64,000 nucleotides of DNA, taken from assembly GCA_950069165.1 (NCBI GenBank), contig CATMIT010000001.1, positions 18,167-82,166 on the forward strand. Reading direction: 5' to 3'. The DNA comes from an uncultured Flavobacteriales bacterium (GTDB lineage Bacteria > Bacteroidota > Bacteroidia > Flavobacteriales > BACL11). The notes under the pieces were generated by a model. That model saw nothing but the letters and a program-made list of their open reading frames with translations. It made no database searches and had not been told where the DNA came from. This document shows positions 28,096 through 37,463 of the stretch, piece by piece (the first letter of the stretch is position 1; each line of letters begins with the position of its first letter). Made by a program: the position numbers and the translations under genes.

Positions 28096-29886
28096 ATGAA
28101 AAAGATTAGAAATTTTTGCATCATTGCTCATATCGATCATGGGAAAAGCACCCTTGCTGATAGGTTATTAGAATTTACTGGTACGGTTTCCAAAAGAGAT
28201 GCACAAGAGCAATTCTTAGACAATATGGATTTGGAGCGTGAAAGAGGAATTACAATAAAGAGCCATGCCATTCAAATGAAATACAAATTTGAAAATGAAG
28301 AATACACGCTTAATTTGATTGACACTCCTGGTCATGTCGATTTTTCTTATGAAGTATCTCGATCTATTGCGGCTTGTGAAGGCGCTTTGCTTATAGTGGA
28401 TGCTGCACAAGGAATTCAGGCACAAACTATTTCCAATTTGTATTTGGCTTTGGAAAATGATTTGGAAATTATCCCTGTTATTAATAAAGTGGATTTACCC
28501 TCAGCAGAACCGGAAATAGTTGCGGATCAAATTATAGATTTAATTGGCTGTGAAGAAGATAAAATAATTTCTGCAAGTGCAAAAACAGGAATTGGGATTG
28601 AAAATATTTTAAAGGCAATTATTGAAAGAGTTCCTCCGCCAAATGGCGATATAAACAAACCCCTTCAAGCAATGATTTTTGATTCAGTTTACAATCCTTT
28701 TAGAGGGATTGAGGCCTATTTCAAAATACTAAATGGAGAGATAAAGAAAGGGGGGAAAGTTAAGTTCATTGCCACTGGAAAAGAGTATTTTGCAGATGAA
28801 ATTGGCGTATTAAAACTAAAACAAGAACCAAAAAAGAAGATGAGTGCCGGGGAGGTTGGCTATATTATTTCAGGGATTAAAGAGGCAAAGGAAGTAAAAG
28901 TTGGGGATACCATTACTACTGTTGAAAACCCTGCTACTGATGCCATACAGGGTTTTGAGGATGTAAAACCAATGGTTTTTGCAGGTATTTATCCAGTGGA
29001 TACGGACGACTATGAAGAATTGAGAAATTCCATGGAAAAACTCCAACTAAATGATGCATCCCTCACCTACGAGCCCGAATCCTCCACTGCCTTAGGCTTT
29101 GGTTTTAGGTGCGGATTTTTGGGGATGTTGCACATGGAAATTATACAGGAAAGATTGGAGAGAGAATTTGATATGACTGTAATTACAACTGTGCCAAATG
29201 TGTCTTATTTTGCCTATACCACAAAAGGCGAGAAATTGGCTATTCATAATCCTTCTGATTTACCGGATGGCAGTATTTTGGATTATGTGGAAGAGCCATA
29301 CATTAGGGCTCAAATTATTACAAAATCTGATTTTGTGGGAACGATAATGACGCTTTGCATTGAAAGAAGAGGGGAACTAAAAAACCAGGTTTATTTAACA
29401 ACCGATAGGGTAGAGCTTTCTTTTGAAATGCCGCTTGGCGAAATTGTTTTTGATTTTTATGACAAACTCAAAACCGTTTCAAGGGGTTATGCTTCTTTCG
29501 ATTATCAACCCCTTGATTATAGGCGTTCTAATTTGGCAAAGCTCGATATCCTGTTAAATGGTGACCAAGTAGATGCGCTATCGGCACTTATACATAGAGA
29601 CCATGCTTATGATTTCGGGAAAAAGATATGTGTGAAATTACGTGAACTTATCCCTAGGCAACAATTTGACATTGCTATTCAGTCGGCAATTGGATCAAAA
29701 ATTATCTCGCGTGAAACGGTAAAAGCCCTACGAAAAGATGTAACGGCAAAATGTTATGGAGGTGATATTACTCGGAAAAGGAAATTGTTGGAAAAACAAA
29801 AGAAGGGGAAAAAACGAATGAGGAAAGTGGGAAATGTTGAAATTCCACAGAATGCTTTTATGGCAGTACTAAAATTGGATGGTTAA
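28096..29886 (+). CDS. lepA: Elongation factor 4 (LepA)
   Basis: A 596-residue translational GTPase. The P-loop is [14 protein letters not shown], the switch II is [12 protein letters not shown], and NKVD gives guanine specificity. The LepA-specific C-terminal domain ends [19 protein letters not shown]4 acts on ribosomes, back-translocating or remodelling stalled complexes. It is followed 26 bases later by yebC on the same strand, consistent with a housekeeping cluster lepA-yebC-purD. Confidence 0.97.
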   Translation: MKKIRNFCIIAHIDHGKSTLADRLLEFTGTVSKRDAQEQFLDNMDLERERGITIKSHAIQMKYKFENEEYTLNLIDTPGHVDFSYEVSRSIAACEGALLIVDAAQGIQAQTISNLYLALENDLEIIPVINKVDLPSAEPEIVADQIIDLIGCEEDKIISASAKTGIGIENILKAIIERVPPPNGDINKPLQAMIFDSVYNPFRGIEAYFKILNGEIKKGGKVKFIATGKEYFADEIGVLKLKQEPKKKMSAGEVGYIISGIKEAKEVKVGDTITTVENPATDAIQGFEDVKPMVFAGIYPVDTDDYEELRNSMEKLQLNDASLTYEPESSTALGFGFRCGFLGMLHMEIIQERLEREFDMTVITTVPNVSYFAYTTKGEKLAIHNPSDLPDGSILDYVEEPYIRAQIITKSDFVGTIMTLCIERRGELKNQVYLTTDRVELSFEMPLGEIVFDFYDKLKTVSRGYASFDYQPLDYRRSNLAKLDILLNGDQVDALSALIHRDHAYDFGKKICVKLRELIPRQQFDIAIQSAIGSKIISRETVKALRKDVTAKCYGGDITRKRKLLEKQKKGKKRMRKVGNVEIPQNAFMAVLKLDG

Positions 29887-29891
29887 ATTAT

Positions 29892-29899
29892 TATTTTTG
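29892..29899 (+). promoter_or_regulatory. -7 promoter element (TATTTTTG) for yebC
   Basis: TATTTTTG lies immediately after the lepA stop and 13 bases before the yebC ATG, matching TAnnTTTG. It would let yebC-purD be transcribed separately from lepA. Confidence 0.35.
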
Positions 29900-29912
29900 A
29901 AAAACTTTAAAT

Positions 29913-30668
29913 ATGTCAGGACATAGTAAGTGGGCAAACATAAAACACAGAAAAGGGGCACAAGATGCCAAGCGTTCCAAAATTTTTACTCGAATAATTA
30001 AAGAATTAACGGTAGCCGTAAAAGCAGGCGGCTCTGAACAAGAAACAAATCCAAGATTACGTACAGCAATGCAAAATGCCAAAGGGACAAATATGCCAAA
30101 AGACACCATTGAAAGAACGATAAAAAAGGCAAGTGGTGTGGATGGAACATCATATGAGGAGGTCACTTTTGAAGGATACGCTTCTAATGGAATAGCGGTT
30201 TTTGTAGAATGCACTACCGATAATAACAACAGAACGGTTGCAAATATCAGGGCAATATTTAGTAAATATGGTGGCCATTTGGGGACTAATGGTTCTTTGG
30301 AATTTCTTTTTGTTAGAAAAGGAGTGTTTACCATTGCTTTGGAAAATGTGGGCTTGGAAATGGAAGAATTTGAAATGGAATTGATTGATGCTGGTTTAGA
30401 AGAAATTGAGAAAGAAGATGATATTATTTTGGTTTATACTGACTTTGCTGACTTTAGTGCCATGCAAAAAAAATTAGAAGAATTGAGAATAGAAGTGCAT
30501 TCGGCTGAATTGCAAAGAATACCAACTACTAGCAAAACACTTGATGTAGATAAATCAAAATCAGTTCTGAAAATGATTGATAAGTTTGAAGATGATGAGG
30601 ATGTGCAGCATGTATTTCACAATATGGAACTTACAAAAGGCATATTACAAGTAATGGAAAAGGAGTAA
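29913..30668 (+). CDS. yebC: YebC/PmpR family (TACO1-like) translation/transcription factor
   Basis: A 251-residue member of the YebC/TACO1 family, recognised by the invariant start SGHSKWANIKHRKGAQDAKR and by GTNMPKDTIERTIKKA, VECTTDNNNRTVANIR and GSLEFLF. Family members have been described both as DNA-binding regulators and as factors that relieve ribosome stalling on proline stretches; which applies here is not visible. The C-terminus (FHNMELTKGILQVMEKE) lacks the acidic tail of some homologues. purD begins 11 bases later. Confidence 0.95.
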   Translation: MSGHSKWANIKHRKGAQDAKRSKIFTRIIKELTVAVKAGGSEQETNPRLRTAMQNAKGTNMPKDTIERTIKKASGVDGTSYEEVTFEGYASNGIAVFVECTTDNNNRTVANIRAIFSKYGGHLGTNGSLEFLFVRKGVFTIALENVGLEMEEFEMELIDAGLEEIEKEDDIILVYTDFADFSAMQKKLEELRIEVHSAELQRIPTTSKTLDVDKSKSVLKMIDKFEDDEDVQHVFHNMELTKGILQVMEKE

Positions 30669-30679
30669 ATTTATATAAA

Positions 30680-31951
30680 ATGAATGTATTAATATTAGGA
30701 AGTGGAGCAAGAGAACATGCATTTGCATGGAAAATTGCAAAAAGCAGTATGTGCAATAAATTATTTATTGCCCCAGGAAATGCTGGGACTAGTGAATTAG
30801 GGACTAATGTTGAGGTTGAGGTTAACGATTTTGAAAGGATTAAAAAATTAGCCATTGATGAAGAGATTGATATGCTAATTGTTGGTCCGGAAGATCCTCT
30901 TGTAAATGGTATTTTTGATTTCTTTAACGAGACGGAAGATTTAAAACACATTACTGTTATTGGTCCTTCAAAACAAGGGGCAAGGCTTGAGGGAAGTAAA
31001 GAATTTGCCAAAGAGTTTATGCAGAAATATAATATTCCTACTGCAAAATATGAAGCTTTTACAAAAAATAATTTAGAGGATGGGTTTGCTTTTTTAGATA
31101 CCCTAAATCCCCCTTATGTTTTAAAAGCAGATGGCTTGGCGGCAGGTAAAGGTGTGTTAATTTTAGAGGATTTGAAAGAGGCAAAAAATGAGTTGAAAGA
31201 AATGGTAGCTGATGGGAAATTTGGGGCTGCATCATCAACTGTAGTGATTGAAGAGTTTTTAGATGGAATTGAGCTTTCCATATTTGTGCTTACAGATGGG
31301 GATTCCTACAAAATTTTACCTTCCGCAAAAGATTATAAAAGAATTGGAGAGGGAGATGCTGGCCTAAATACAGGAGGAATGGGAGCAATATCTCCAGTGC
31401 CTTTTGCCGACAGATTTTTTATTGAAAAAGTAGAAACGGAAATCATAAAACCAACCATTCACGGCCTGAAAGAAGAAGGGATTGTGTATCACGGATTCAT
31501 TTTTATTGGACTGATTGTAAACGGAAATGATGTGAAAGTAATAGAGTATAATGTGAGAATGGGCGATCCGGAAACAGAGGTGGTTATTCCAAGAATAAAA
31601 TCTGATTTGCTGCATTTATTTAAAGGAATTGGAGATGGCACTTTTAGTGAAAAAGATTTACATATTGATGAAGATACTGCCGCTACCATTATGCTTGTTT
31701 CTGGTGGTTATCCCGAAAAATATGAAAAAGGGAAAGTGATTAGTGGCTTAGATGATATTGATGGAAGTATCGTTTTTCATGCGGGGACTAAACAAGAAGA
31801 AGATGCTGTTTTAACAAATGGAGGAAGGGTTTTAGCAATTACTTCTTTTGGTATAAATATAGAAGATGCGCTTAGCAAATCGTTCGCTAATGCGGAGAAA
31901 ATTAACTTTGAGAAAAAGTACTATCGAAAAGATATTGGCTTTGATTTATGA
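30680..31951 (+). CDS. purD: Phosphoribosylamine-glycine ligase
   Basis: A 423-residue ATP-grasp enzyme that makes GAR, the second step of purine synthesis. It starts MNVLILGSGAREHAFAWK with GPEDPLVNGI, the ATP-grasp core has LKADGLAAGKGV, and GGMGAISP and the metal-binding VIEYNVRMGDPETEV follow. Full length for the family. It is 11 bases downstream of yebC; other purine genes in the window (purQ at 33.1 kb, purF at 63 kb) are separate. Confidence 0.97.
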   Translation: MNVLILGSGAREHAFAWKIAKSSMCNKLFIAPGNAGTSELGTNVEVEVNDFERIKKLAIDEEIDMLIVGPEDPLVNGIFDFFNETEDLKHITVIGPSKQGARLEGSKEFAKEFMQKYNIPTAKYEAFTKNNLEDGFAFLDTLNPPYVLKADGLAAGKGVLILEDLKEAKNELKEMVADGKFGAASSTVVIEEFLDGIELSIFVLTDGDSYKILPSAKDYKRIGEGDAGLNTGGMGAISPVPFADRFFIEKVETEIIKPTIHGLKEEGIVYHGFIFIGLIVNGNDVKVIEYNVRMGDPETEVVIPRIKSDLLHLFKGIGDGTFSEKDLHIDEDTAATIMLVSGGYPEKYEKGKVISGLDDIDGSIVFHAGTKQEEDAVLTNGGRVLAITSFGINIEDALSKSFANAEKINFEKKYYRKDIGFDL

Positions 31952-31960
31952 TGAGGCGTG

Positions 31961-32122
31961 CTACTGCCCATCTTTTTTATGTTTTATCATTTTTAAGGTC
32001 CATACAACCAAAAAAGTTAAGATTACAACTATATAAAAATAATTTATCTTGTTCCCTATTGAAGGCATAAAATCAAAAATGTAACCAAAGAAATCACCAA
32101 TACCATAAAAAAAATTATCCAT
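31961..32122 (-). CDS. 53-residue single-pass membrane protein (DUF6341-like)
   Basis: An open frame on the minus strand between purD and the DUF6427 gene: start ATG at 32122, MDNFFYGIGDFFGYIFDF, one transmembrane helix at about 28-42 (NYFYIVVILTFLVVW) and a basic tail KMIKHKKDGQ, stop TAG. The pattern FF..I.DFF followed by a single helix and short basic tail resembles small DUF6341-type proteins that accompany DUF6427 genes next to purD in Flavobacteriales. From memory these usually lie on the same strand as their neighbours; here the gene is inverted. Function unknown. Confidence 0.55.
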   Translation of the reverse strand: MDNFFYGIGDFFGYIFDFMPSIGNKINYFYIVVILTFLVVWTLKMIKHKKDGQ

Positions 32123-32176
32123 TATATAAATTTAAAATACTTTGGCAAAAATAATTAATTATTAGAACCCACCTAA

Positions 32177-33097
32177 ATGTTCCTAAAAAATATAAAAACG
32201 ACAAGTCCCTTATCCATTGTTTTTTTTATTGCTTTTGCTCTGCTGTTTTGGTGTCTGCCAATTTTTACAAATAAGCTTACTGCTGTTTATGCGCACGCCT
32301 TTTTTTCGGCAATTACCATTTTTATTTTAGGGCTATTACTGCCTCTTTTACAATCCGTTGGACTTAATAACTTGATTTATGAAAAAGATGTTATAAAGAA
32401 AAATAGTTTGGTTTTGGCTCCTGTTTTTTTATTGCTTGGCACTCCATTTATCATCCAAGCGGACTCATGGATTATTTCCTTTTTCTTACTCTTTTACCTC
32501 AATATTTTGTTTTCGGCCTACCAAAAGGATAGGCCATTTTCGCAAGTGTTTAATGCTAATTTTTTACTAGCAATAATAGCCCTTTTTTACTCAGATATTT
32601 TATTATTATTCCCTTTATTTATAGTTACTTTTCTTACCTTTCAAAATATGAGTTGGAGGAGCATGCTTATTTCTTTAATTGGACTTGCTCTCCCATTTCT
32701 TTTTTATTGGGTATATACTTTTTTATTGGACCAGACATTTATATTTAATACGCCCACATTTAAGTTGGTTTCCCTCTCCATCCCAACAATTAACACCTTA
32801 TCTTATGCAGAAATTAGTTGGTTTTCTATTGTAATTGTTATTCTTTTATTATCATTTCTAGAATTGGTATTTTGGATGTATAAAAAAAGCATTCGTTCCA
32901 GAAAATCCTTTTTCATAATTCTTGCTTACTTTATATTACTACTGTTTATTAATATTGATAATTCTTATTATTTGCTTCTAACACCAATTAGTATAATAGT
33001 CGCAAACTTTTTTGTGTATTCAAAACAAAAAAGATTAACCGAAATTTTGTTCTTTCTTTTTTTATTAGCTTCCGTTTATTATCGAATTTCGATTTAA
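32177..33097 (+). CDS. DUF6427 family multi-pass membrane protein
   Basis: A 306-residue integral membrane protein with about nine to ten hydrophobic helices (for example 15-30, 40-60, 78-92, 98-110, 125-160, 165-185, 210-230, 242-257, 262-275, 285-300). The layout and the segments FCPIFTNKL-like start, PLLQSVGLNNLIYEKDVI and YQKDRPFSQVFNANFLLAI match the DUF6427 family of Bacteroidota, whose function is not known. It lies between the purine genes purD and purQ, with an inverted small membrane-protein gene upstream. Confidence 0.7.
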   Translation: MFLKNIKTTSPLSIVFFIAFALLFWCLPIFTNKLTAVYAHAFFSAITIFILGLLLPLLQSVGLNNLIYEKDVIKKNSLVLAPVFLLLGTPFIIQADSWIISFFLLFYLNILFSAYQKDRPFSQVFNANFLLAIIALFYSDILLLFPLFIVTFLTFQNMSWRSMLISLIGLALPFLFYWVYTFLLDQTFIFNTPTFKLVSLSIPTINTLSYAEISWFSIVIVILLLSFLELVFWMYKKSIRSRKSFFIILAYFILLLFINIDNSYYLLLTPISIIVANFFVYSKQKRLTEILFFLFLLASVYYRISI

Positions 33098-33103
33098 ATA
33101 TTT

Positions 33104-33111
33104 TACTTTTG
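33104..33111 (+). promoter_or_regulatory. -7 promoter element (TACTTTTG) for purQ
   Basis: TACTTTTG matches TAnnTTTG and lies 23 bases before the purQ ATG. Confidence 0.45.
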
Positions 33112-33134
33112 TACTAAATAAAAAAACAATAAAA

Positions 33135-33824
33135 ATGAGATTTGGAGTAGTAATTTTCCCTGGTTCTAATTGCGATATGGATATGATTTATGTGCTTGAA
33201 AACATCCTTAAACAAGAGGTTGTAAAACTTTGGCATAAAGACACCAATCTGCAAGAATGTGACTTTATTATTTTGCCTGGTGGATTTTCATTTGGAGATT
33301 ATTTGCGTTCGGGAGCTATCGCCAAATTCTCGCCCATAATGAAAGAGATTATTGGCTTTGCAAATGCCGGAGGATTCGTGATGGGCATTTGTAATGGGTT
33401 CCAAATTTTGTGCGAAACAGGGCTTTTGCCTGGGGCACTTTTACACAATACAGATCATAAATTTATTTGTAAAAATATTTATCTGAAAACCATATCCGAT
33501 AATAGTATTCTAACCAATATGATAGGTGATAAATCACTAAAAATACCGATTGCACATGGTGAAGGGCGATATTTTGCAGAGGCAAAAACAATAGCAGAAT
33601 TAGAAACTAACGACCAAATTCTTTTCAAATATTGTAATGAAAAAGGCGAGATAACTGAGGATTCAAATCCTAATGGTTCAATAAAAAATATTGCGGGTGT
33701 TTGCAATAAAGATCGCAATGTTTTTGGCATGATGCCACATCCCGAACGAGCTGCTGACATTGAACTTAAAAGCACAAATGGAAGAAAATTGTTTGAAAGT
33801 ATTTTGTCAAAAACTCTTGCTTAA
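33135..33824 (+). CDS. purQ: Phosphoribosylformylglycinamidine synthase subunit PurQ (glutaminase)
   Basis: A 229-residue class I glutamine amidotransferase supplying ammonia to PurL in purine synthesis. It has the FPGSNCD start, GGFSFGDYLRSGAIA, the nucleophile Cys in MGICNGFQIL, HGEGRYFA, and the catalytic His/Glu in MPHPERAAD. As a free-standing subunit it implies a split PurL (with PurS) rather than the long fused PurL of many Gram-negatives. No purL or purS is in the window. Confidence 0.96.
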   Translation: MRFGVVIFPGSNCDMDMIYVLENILKQEVVKLWHKDTNLQECDFIILPGGFSFGDYLRSGAIAKFSPIMKEIIGFANAGGFVMGICNGFQILCETGLLPGALLHNTDHKFICKNIYLKTISDNSILTNMIGDKSLKIPIAHGEGRYFAEAKTIAELETNDQILFKYCNEKGEITEDSNPNGSIKNIAGVCNKDRNVFGMMPHPERAADIELKSTNGRKLFESILSKTLA

Positions 33825-33947
33825 ATAAATTTATTTTATTACAATCTGATTCTCTTTTTTTGCCTTCTAAAACCCCTAAAATATTTCTGCTTTTTTTGAC
33901 CAAAGTGAACTCATTTCAAAATCAACCGAAATTTAGTATGGTTGAAA

Positions 33948-33967
33948 AAATTGTTAAAAAACAATTT
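33948..33967. promoter_or_regulatory. Inverted repeat upstream of the ribonucleotide reductase gene
   Basis: Eight-base arms AAATTGTT and AACAATTT with a four-A loop, about 90 bases before the nrdJ ATG in a 233-base intergenic region. The lack of a T-tract makes it more like an operator than a terminator, but such AT-rich palindromes also arise by chance. It does not match an NrdR box. Nothing else is evident in this gap. Confidence 0.25.
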
Positions 33968-34057
33968 CACTTGCTATAAATACATCCCTATTCTTTCTTA
34001 AAATTGTAACAACTAATTTATAGTACAAATACACACCATTTAATAAGAGAAAGTAAA

Positions 34058-36646
34058 ATGACAGTTAAAACCAAAGCCACAGAGGAAGTGTTTGCAAAAA
34101 ATGTAACTACAAAAACATTTACTTATGAAGATGTACTAAAGGCAAGCATTGAATATTTTAATGGAGATGAATTAGCTGCTACTACCTGGATGAATAAATA
34201 TGCAATGACTGATAATGACGGTGAATTTGTAGAGAGCTCTCCAGATGATATGCACAACCGAATGGCTAAAGAATTTGCAAGGATTGAAAATGATTACACT
34301 TTGCGTTATGATTTAAATGGGGGGACAAAATTCCTGTCGGAATACGGACAACAAAGAGGACCACTAACAGAGGAAAAAATTTACAATTTATTTAAAAGGT
34401 TCGGCTATATTATTCCACAAGGAAGTGTGATGAGTTCGCTTGGGAATCATTATAAATTGGCTTCCCTTTCTAATTGTATAGTAGTGCCTGAAATGCACGA
34501 TTCTTATGGCGGTGTTTTTTATACTGACCAACAATTAGCACAATTATTTAAAAGAAGATGTGGTGTTGGGGTGGATATTTCAAACCTACGGCCATCAGGG
34601 TCTAAAGTTTCTAATGCAGCAGGGAGTACTTCTGGTGCTGTTTCCTTTATGAATCGTTTTTCAAACACAACAAGAGAAGTTGCTCAAAATGGGAGAAGAG
34701 GAGCATTAATGCTTTCCATGGATATCGCACATCCTGATGTAGAGGATTTTATTACCATTAAACAAGATTTGCAAAAAGTAACAGGCGCAAACATTTCTAT
34801 TCGCCTTTCGGATGAGTTCATGAAAGCGGTAGAGAATAACAAGCAATACACCCACCGTTGGCCAATCGATTCTGTCAATCCGAAATTTACAAAAACCATA
34901 AAAGCAAAAGAGCTTTGGGATACTATAATTAAGTGCGCTCATAATACAGCTGAACCAGGATTAATTTTTTGGGACAGACAACATTGGTATTCAACATCAT
35001 CCGTTTATCCTGGATATAAAAACACATCTACTAATCCTTGTTCTGAAATTGCAATGCAAGGAGGAGATAGTTGCCGGCTTATCGCCATCAATCTTTTTAA
35101 GTTTGTAGAAAATCCTTTTACAAAAGAGGCTAAGTTTAATATGGATAATTTCTATAGGGCAACTTATGAAGGACAAAGATTAATGGATGATTTAGTTGAT
35201 TTGGAAACAGAAGCAATTAGCAGGATCTTAAAAAAAGTAGAGGAAGATGATGAACCGGAAAACATAAAGGGCGTAGAAAAAGAAACTTGGGAATTACTTT
35301 TGAAAACTGGCAAAGAAGGAAGAAGAACTGGTTTAGGATTTACTGCATTGGCTGATATGGTTGCGGCATTGGGTATGGCAATTGATTCTGATACAGCAAT
35401 TGCTAAAGTGGAAGAGATAATGAAAGAAAAGTGTAGAGCAGAATTTGATAGTTCCATAGATATGTCATTGGAAAGAGGAAGTTTTGTTGGCTTTGATGCT
35501 AAAATTGAAAAAACATCAGAATTTGTACAAATGCTAGAAAAAGAATTGCCGGAAGTTTATAATAGAATGATGGAGCACGGTAGAAGAAATATTTCCATTA
35601 GCACGGTTGCGCCAACAGGAACTTTGAGTATGCTCGCCCAAACATCATCAGGAATTGAGCCCGTATTTATGACACATTACAAAAGAAGAAGAAAACTGAA
35701 TGAACAGGACAGAAAAGCAAAAGTAGACTTTATTGATGATTCGGGAGATAAGTGGCAAGAGTTCACAGTTTATCATCATAACCTAAAAACATGGATGGAT
35801 ATAACTGGAGAAACAGATATTACAAAAAGTCCTTATGCTGGTTCAACTGCCCCTGAAATTGATTGGAATAAAAGAGTTGAAATGCAAGCTGTGGTTCAAA
35901 AATATGTTACACACTCCATTAGTTCTACAATCAATTTACCAAATGATGTATCGCTTGAAAAGGTTAGCGCTATCTATATGGACTCATGGAAACAGGGCTT
36001 AAAAGGAATTACAGTTTACCGTGATGGTTCTCGATCTGGAGTTTTAGTAGCTGTTGATGATAAAAAAGATAGTGTTTTAGAAAACACAGAGTTTAAAGAA
36101 ACCCGTGCACCATCACGACCAAAAAAATTGGATGCCAAAGTAGTTCGTTTCCAAAATAATAAAGAAAAATGGATTGCTGTTGTTGGACTAATGAATGGAA
36201 GGCCTTACGAAATTTTTACTGGTAAAACGGAAGATGTTTTTGTGGTGCCACAAGCGGTAGAATACGGCTGGGTAATAAAAACAAAAAAAGAAGACGGTAG
36301 AACGCAATACGATTTTCAGTATGAAGATAGGGAAGGGTATAAAATAACAATGGGTGGTTTGTCCCGTTCATTTGATAAAGAATTCTGGAACTATGCAAAA
36401 TTAATTTCAGGTGTTTTGCGCCATGGCATGCCTCTACATTATGTTGTTGATTTGATTGGGAAAATGAATCTTTATGATGACAACATCAACACTTGGAAAA
36501 GCGGTGTAGTAAGGGCTCTGAAAACATTTATTCCTAACGGTACAAAAGTATCGGACAATATCTGTGGAGAATGTGGAGATGAAGGATTAGTGTATGAAGA
36601 GGGCTGCTTGAAATGTATGAGTTGCGGATACAGTAAATGCGGATAA
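34058..36646 (+). CDS. nrdJ: Adenosylcobalamin-dependent (class II) ribonucleotide reductase
   Basis: An 862-residue class II enzyme that reduces ribonucleotides to deoxyribonucleotides using vitamin B12 coenzyme. Visible motifs: SLSNCIVVPEM (active-site Cys), RCGVGVDISNLRP, NPCSEIAMQ (second Cys region), TVAPTGTLSMLAQTSSGIEP, and a C-terminal CGECGDEG...CLKCMSCGYSKCG tail holding the redox-active/zinc cysteines. It needs no small radical-generating subunit and works with or without oxygen. It implies B12 uptake or synthesis. No nrdA/nrdB in the window; a strong terminator follows. Confidence 0.93.
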   Translation: MTVKTKATEEVFAKNVTTKTFTYEDVLKASIEYFNGDELAATTWMNKYAMTDNDGEFVESSPDDMHNRMAKEFARIENDYTLRYDLNGGTKFLSEYGQQRGPLTEEKIYNLFKRFGYIIPQGSVMSSLGNHYKLASLSNCIVVPEMHDSYGGVFYTDQQLAQLFKRRCGVGVDISNLRPSGSKVSNAAGSTSGAVSFMNRFSNTTREVAQNGRRGALMLSMDIAHPDVEDFITIKQDLQKVTGANISIRLSDEFMKAVENNKQYTHRWPIDSVNPKFTKTIKAKELWDTIIKCAHNTAEPGLIFWDRQHWYSTSSVYPGYKNTSTNPCSEIAMQGGDSCRLIAINLFKFVENPFTKEAKFNMDNFYRATYEGQRLMDDLVDLETEAISRILKKVEEDDEPENIKGVEKETWELLLKTGKEGRRTGLGFTALADMVAALGMAIDSDTAIAKVEEIMKEKCRAEFDSSIDMSLERGSFVGFDAKIEKTSEFVQMLEKELPEVYNRMMEHGRRNISISTVAPTGTLSMLAQTSSGIEPVFMTHYKRRRKLNEQDRKAKVDFIDDSGDKWQEFTVYHHNLKTWMDITGETDITKSPYAGSTAPEIDWNKRVEMQAVVQKYVTHSISSTINLPNDVSLEKVSAIYMDSWKQGLKGITVYRDGSRSGVLVAVDDKKDSVLENTEFKETRAPSRPKKLDAKVVRFQNNKEKWIAVVGLMNGRPYEIFTGKTEDVFVVPQAVEYGWVIKTKKEDGRTQYDFQYEDREGYKITMGGLSRSFDKEFWNYAKLISGVLRHGMPLHYVVDLIGKMNLYDDNINTWKSGVVRALKTFIPNGTKVSDNICGECGDEGLVYEEGCLKCMSCGYSKCG

Positions 36647-36668
36647 GCTGATATTTATCTCAATAATT

Positions 36669-36694
36669 AAACCCACCAAATTGGTGGGTTTTTT
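36669..36694 (+). terminator. Rho-independent terminator after nrdJ
   Basis: AAACCCACCA (36669-36678) pairs perfectly with TGGTGGGTTT (36682-36691) around a three-base loop, followed by T's. It shows that the comF frame cannot start at 36681. Confidence 0.9.
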
Positions 36695-36722
36695 ATTGAC
36701 TGTATTTTTTGTATATTGTTTT

Positions 36723-37427
36723 ATGACTCTTTTAGAAAACACCAAAGAGATAGTGGAGGATTTTGTCTCCCTTTTTTATCCACAGCTATGTTTAATATGT
36801 AATGAGAATCTGTTAAAAGAGGAAGAATGTATTTGTTTAGCGTGCCTACATCAAACACCAAAAACAGATTGTTTTTTACAAAAGGAAAATATGGTAAGCA
36901 AGCGTTTTTGGGGGAGAGTGAAACTTGAAAATGCAGCAGCACTTTTTCAGTTTAACAAAGAGGGAAATGCCCAAAAGTTAATCCATCCATTAAAATATGA
37001 AGGAGGAAAAAAAATTGGTATTTTTTTAGGGAAACAATTAGCTTTTTCAATAAGGGATAGTAAGTTTTTTGAAGGCATTGATCTTATTATGCCCGTACCA
37101 TTACATCCGAAAAAAGAAAAAATAAGAGGTTATAATCAAAGTAAATATATTGTAAAAGGTGTAAATGAAGTTTTGCAATTAGAAGAAAATTTCAAATCCT
37201 TGATTCGAATTGAAAATACCGATTCGCAAGTAAGAAAAAAACGATTTAGCCGTTGGGAAAATATGATGAATTCATTTGCCTTAAAAGAATCTCAAAAATT
37301 AAAAAACAAACATATTTTATTGGTAGATGATGTAATAACAACTGGCTCTACTTTGGAGGCTTGTGCGCAGAAACTATTAGAAGTAGAAGATGTTAAAGTT
37401 AGTATTGTTACTATTGCGGTAGCCTAA
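36723..37427 (+). CDS. comF: ComF family phosphoribosyltransferase-like protein
   Basis: A 234-residue ComF-family protein. The start at 36723 (MTLLENTKEIVEDF) is chosen because the longer frame begins inside the nrdJ terminator. An N-terminal zinc-finger-like CLICNENLLKEEECICLACL precedes a phosphoribosyltransferase fold with PVPLHPKKEKIRGYNQ and the PRPP motif ILLVDDVITTGSTLEAC. ComF proteins are required for natural transformation in several bacteria and act with a helicase-like ComFA or PriA on incoming DNA; competence here is inference. Confidence 0.9.
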   Translation: MTLLENTKEIVEDFVSLFYPQLCLICNENLLKEEECICLACLHQTPKTDCFLQKENMVSKRFWGRVKLENAAALFQFNKEGNAQKLIHPLKYEGGKKIGIFLGKQLAFSIRDSKFFEGIDLIMPVPLHPKKEKIRGYNQSKYIVKGVNEVLQLEENFKSLIRIENTDSQVRKKRFSRWENMMNSFALKESQKLKNKHILLVDDVITTGSTLEACAQKLLEVEDVKVSIVTIAVA

Positions 37428-37463
37428 TTTTTTTTGGTTAATGTTTATTCGTTTATTTGTAAT

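Noticed and set aside
33825..34057. Cobalamin riboswitch before the B12-dependent ribonucleotide reductase
   Set aside because: No B12-box-like sequence or long paired structure is visible in the 233-base gap, only a short AT-rich inverted repeat.
36681..36722. Longer comF start
   Set aside because: The first Met codon lies inside the nrdJ terminator hairpin; the ATG at 36723 fits the family.
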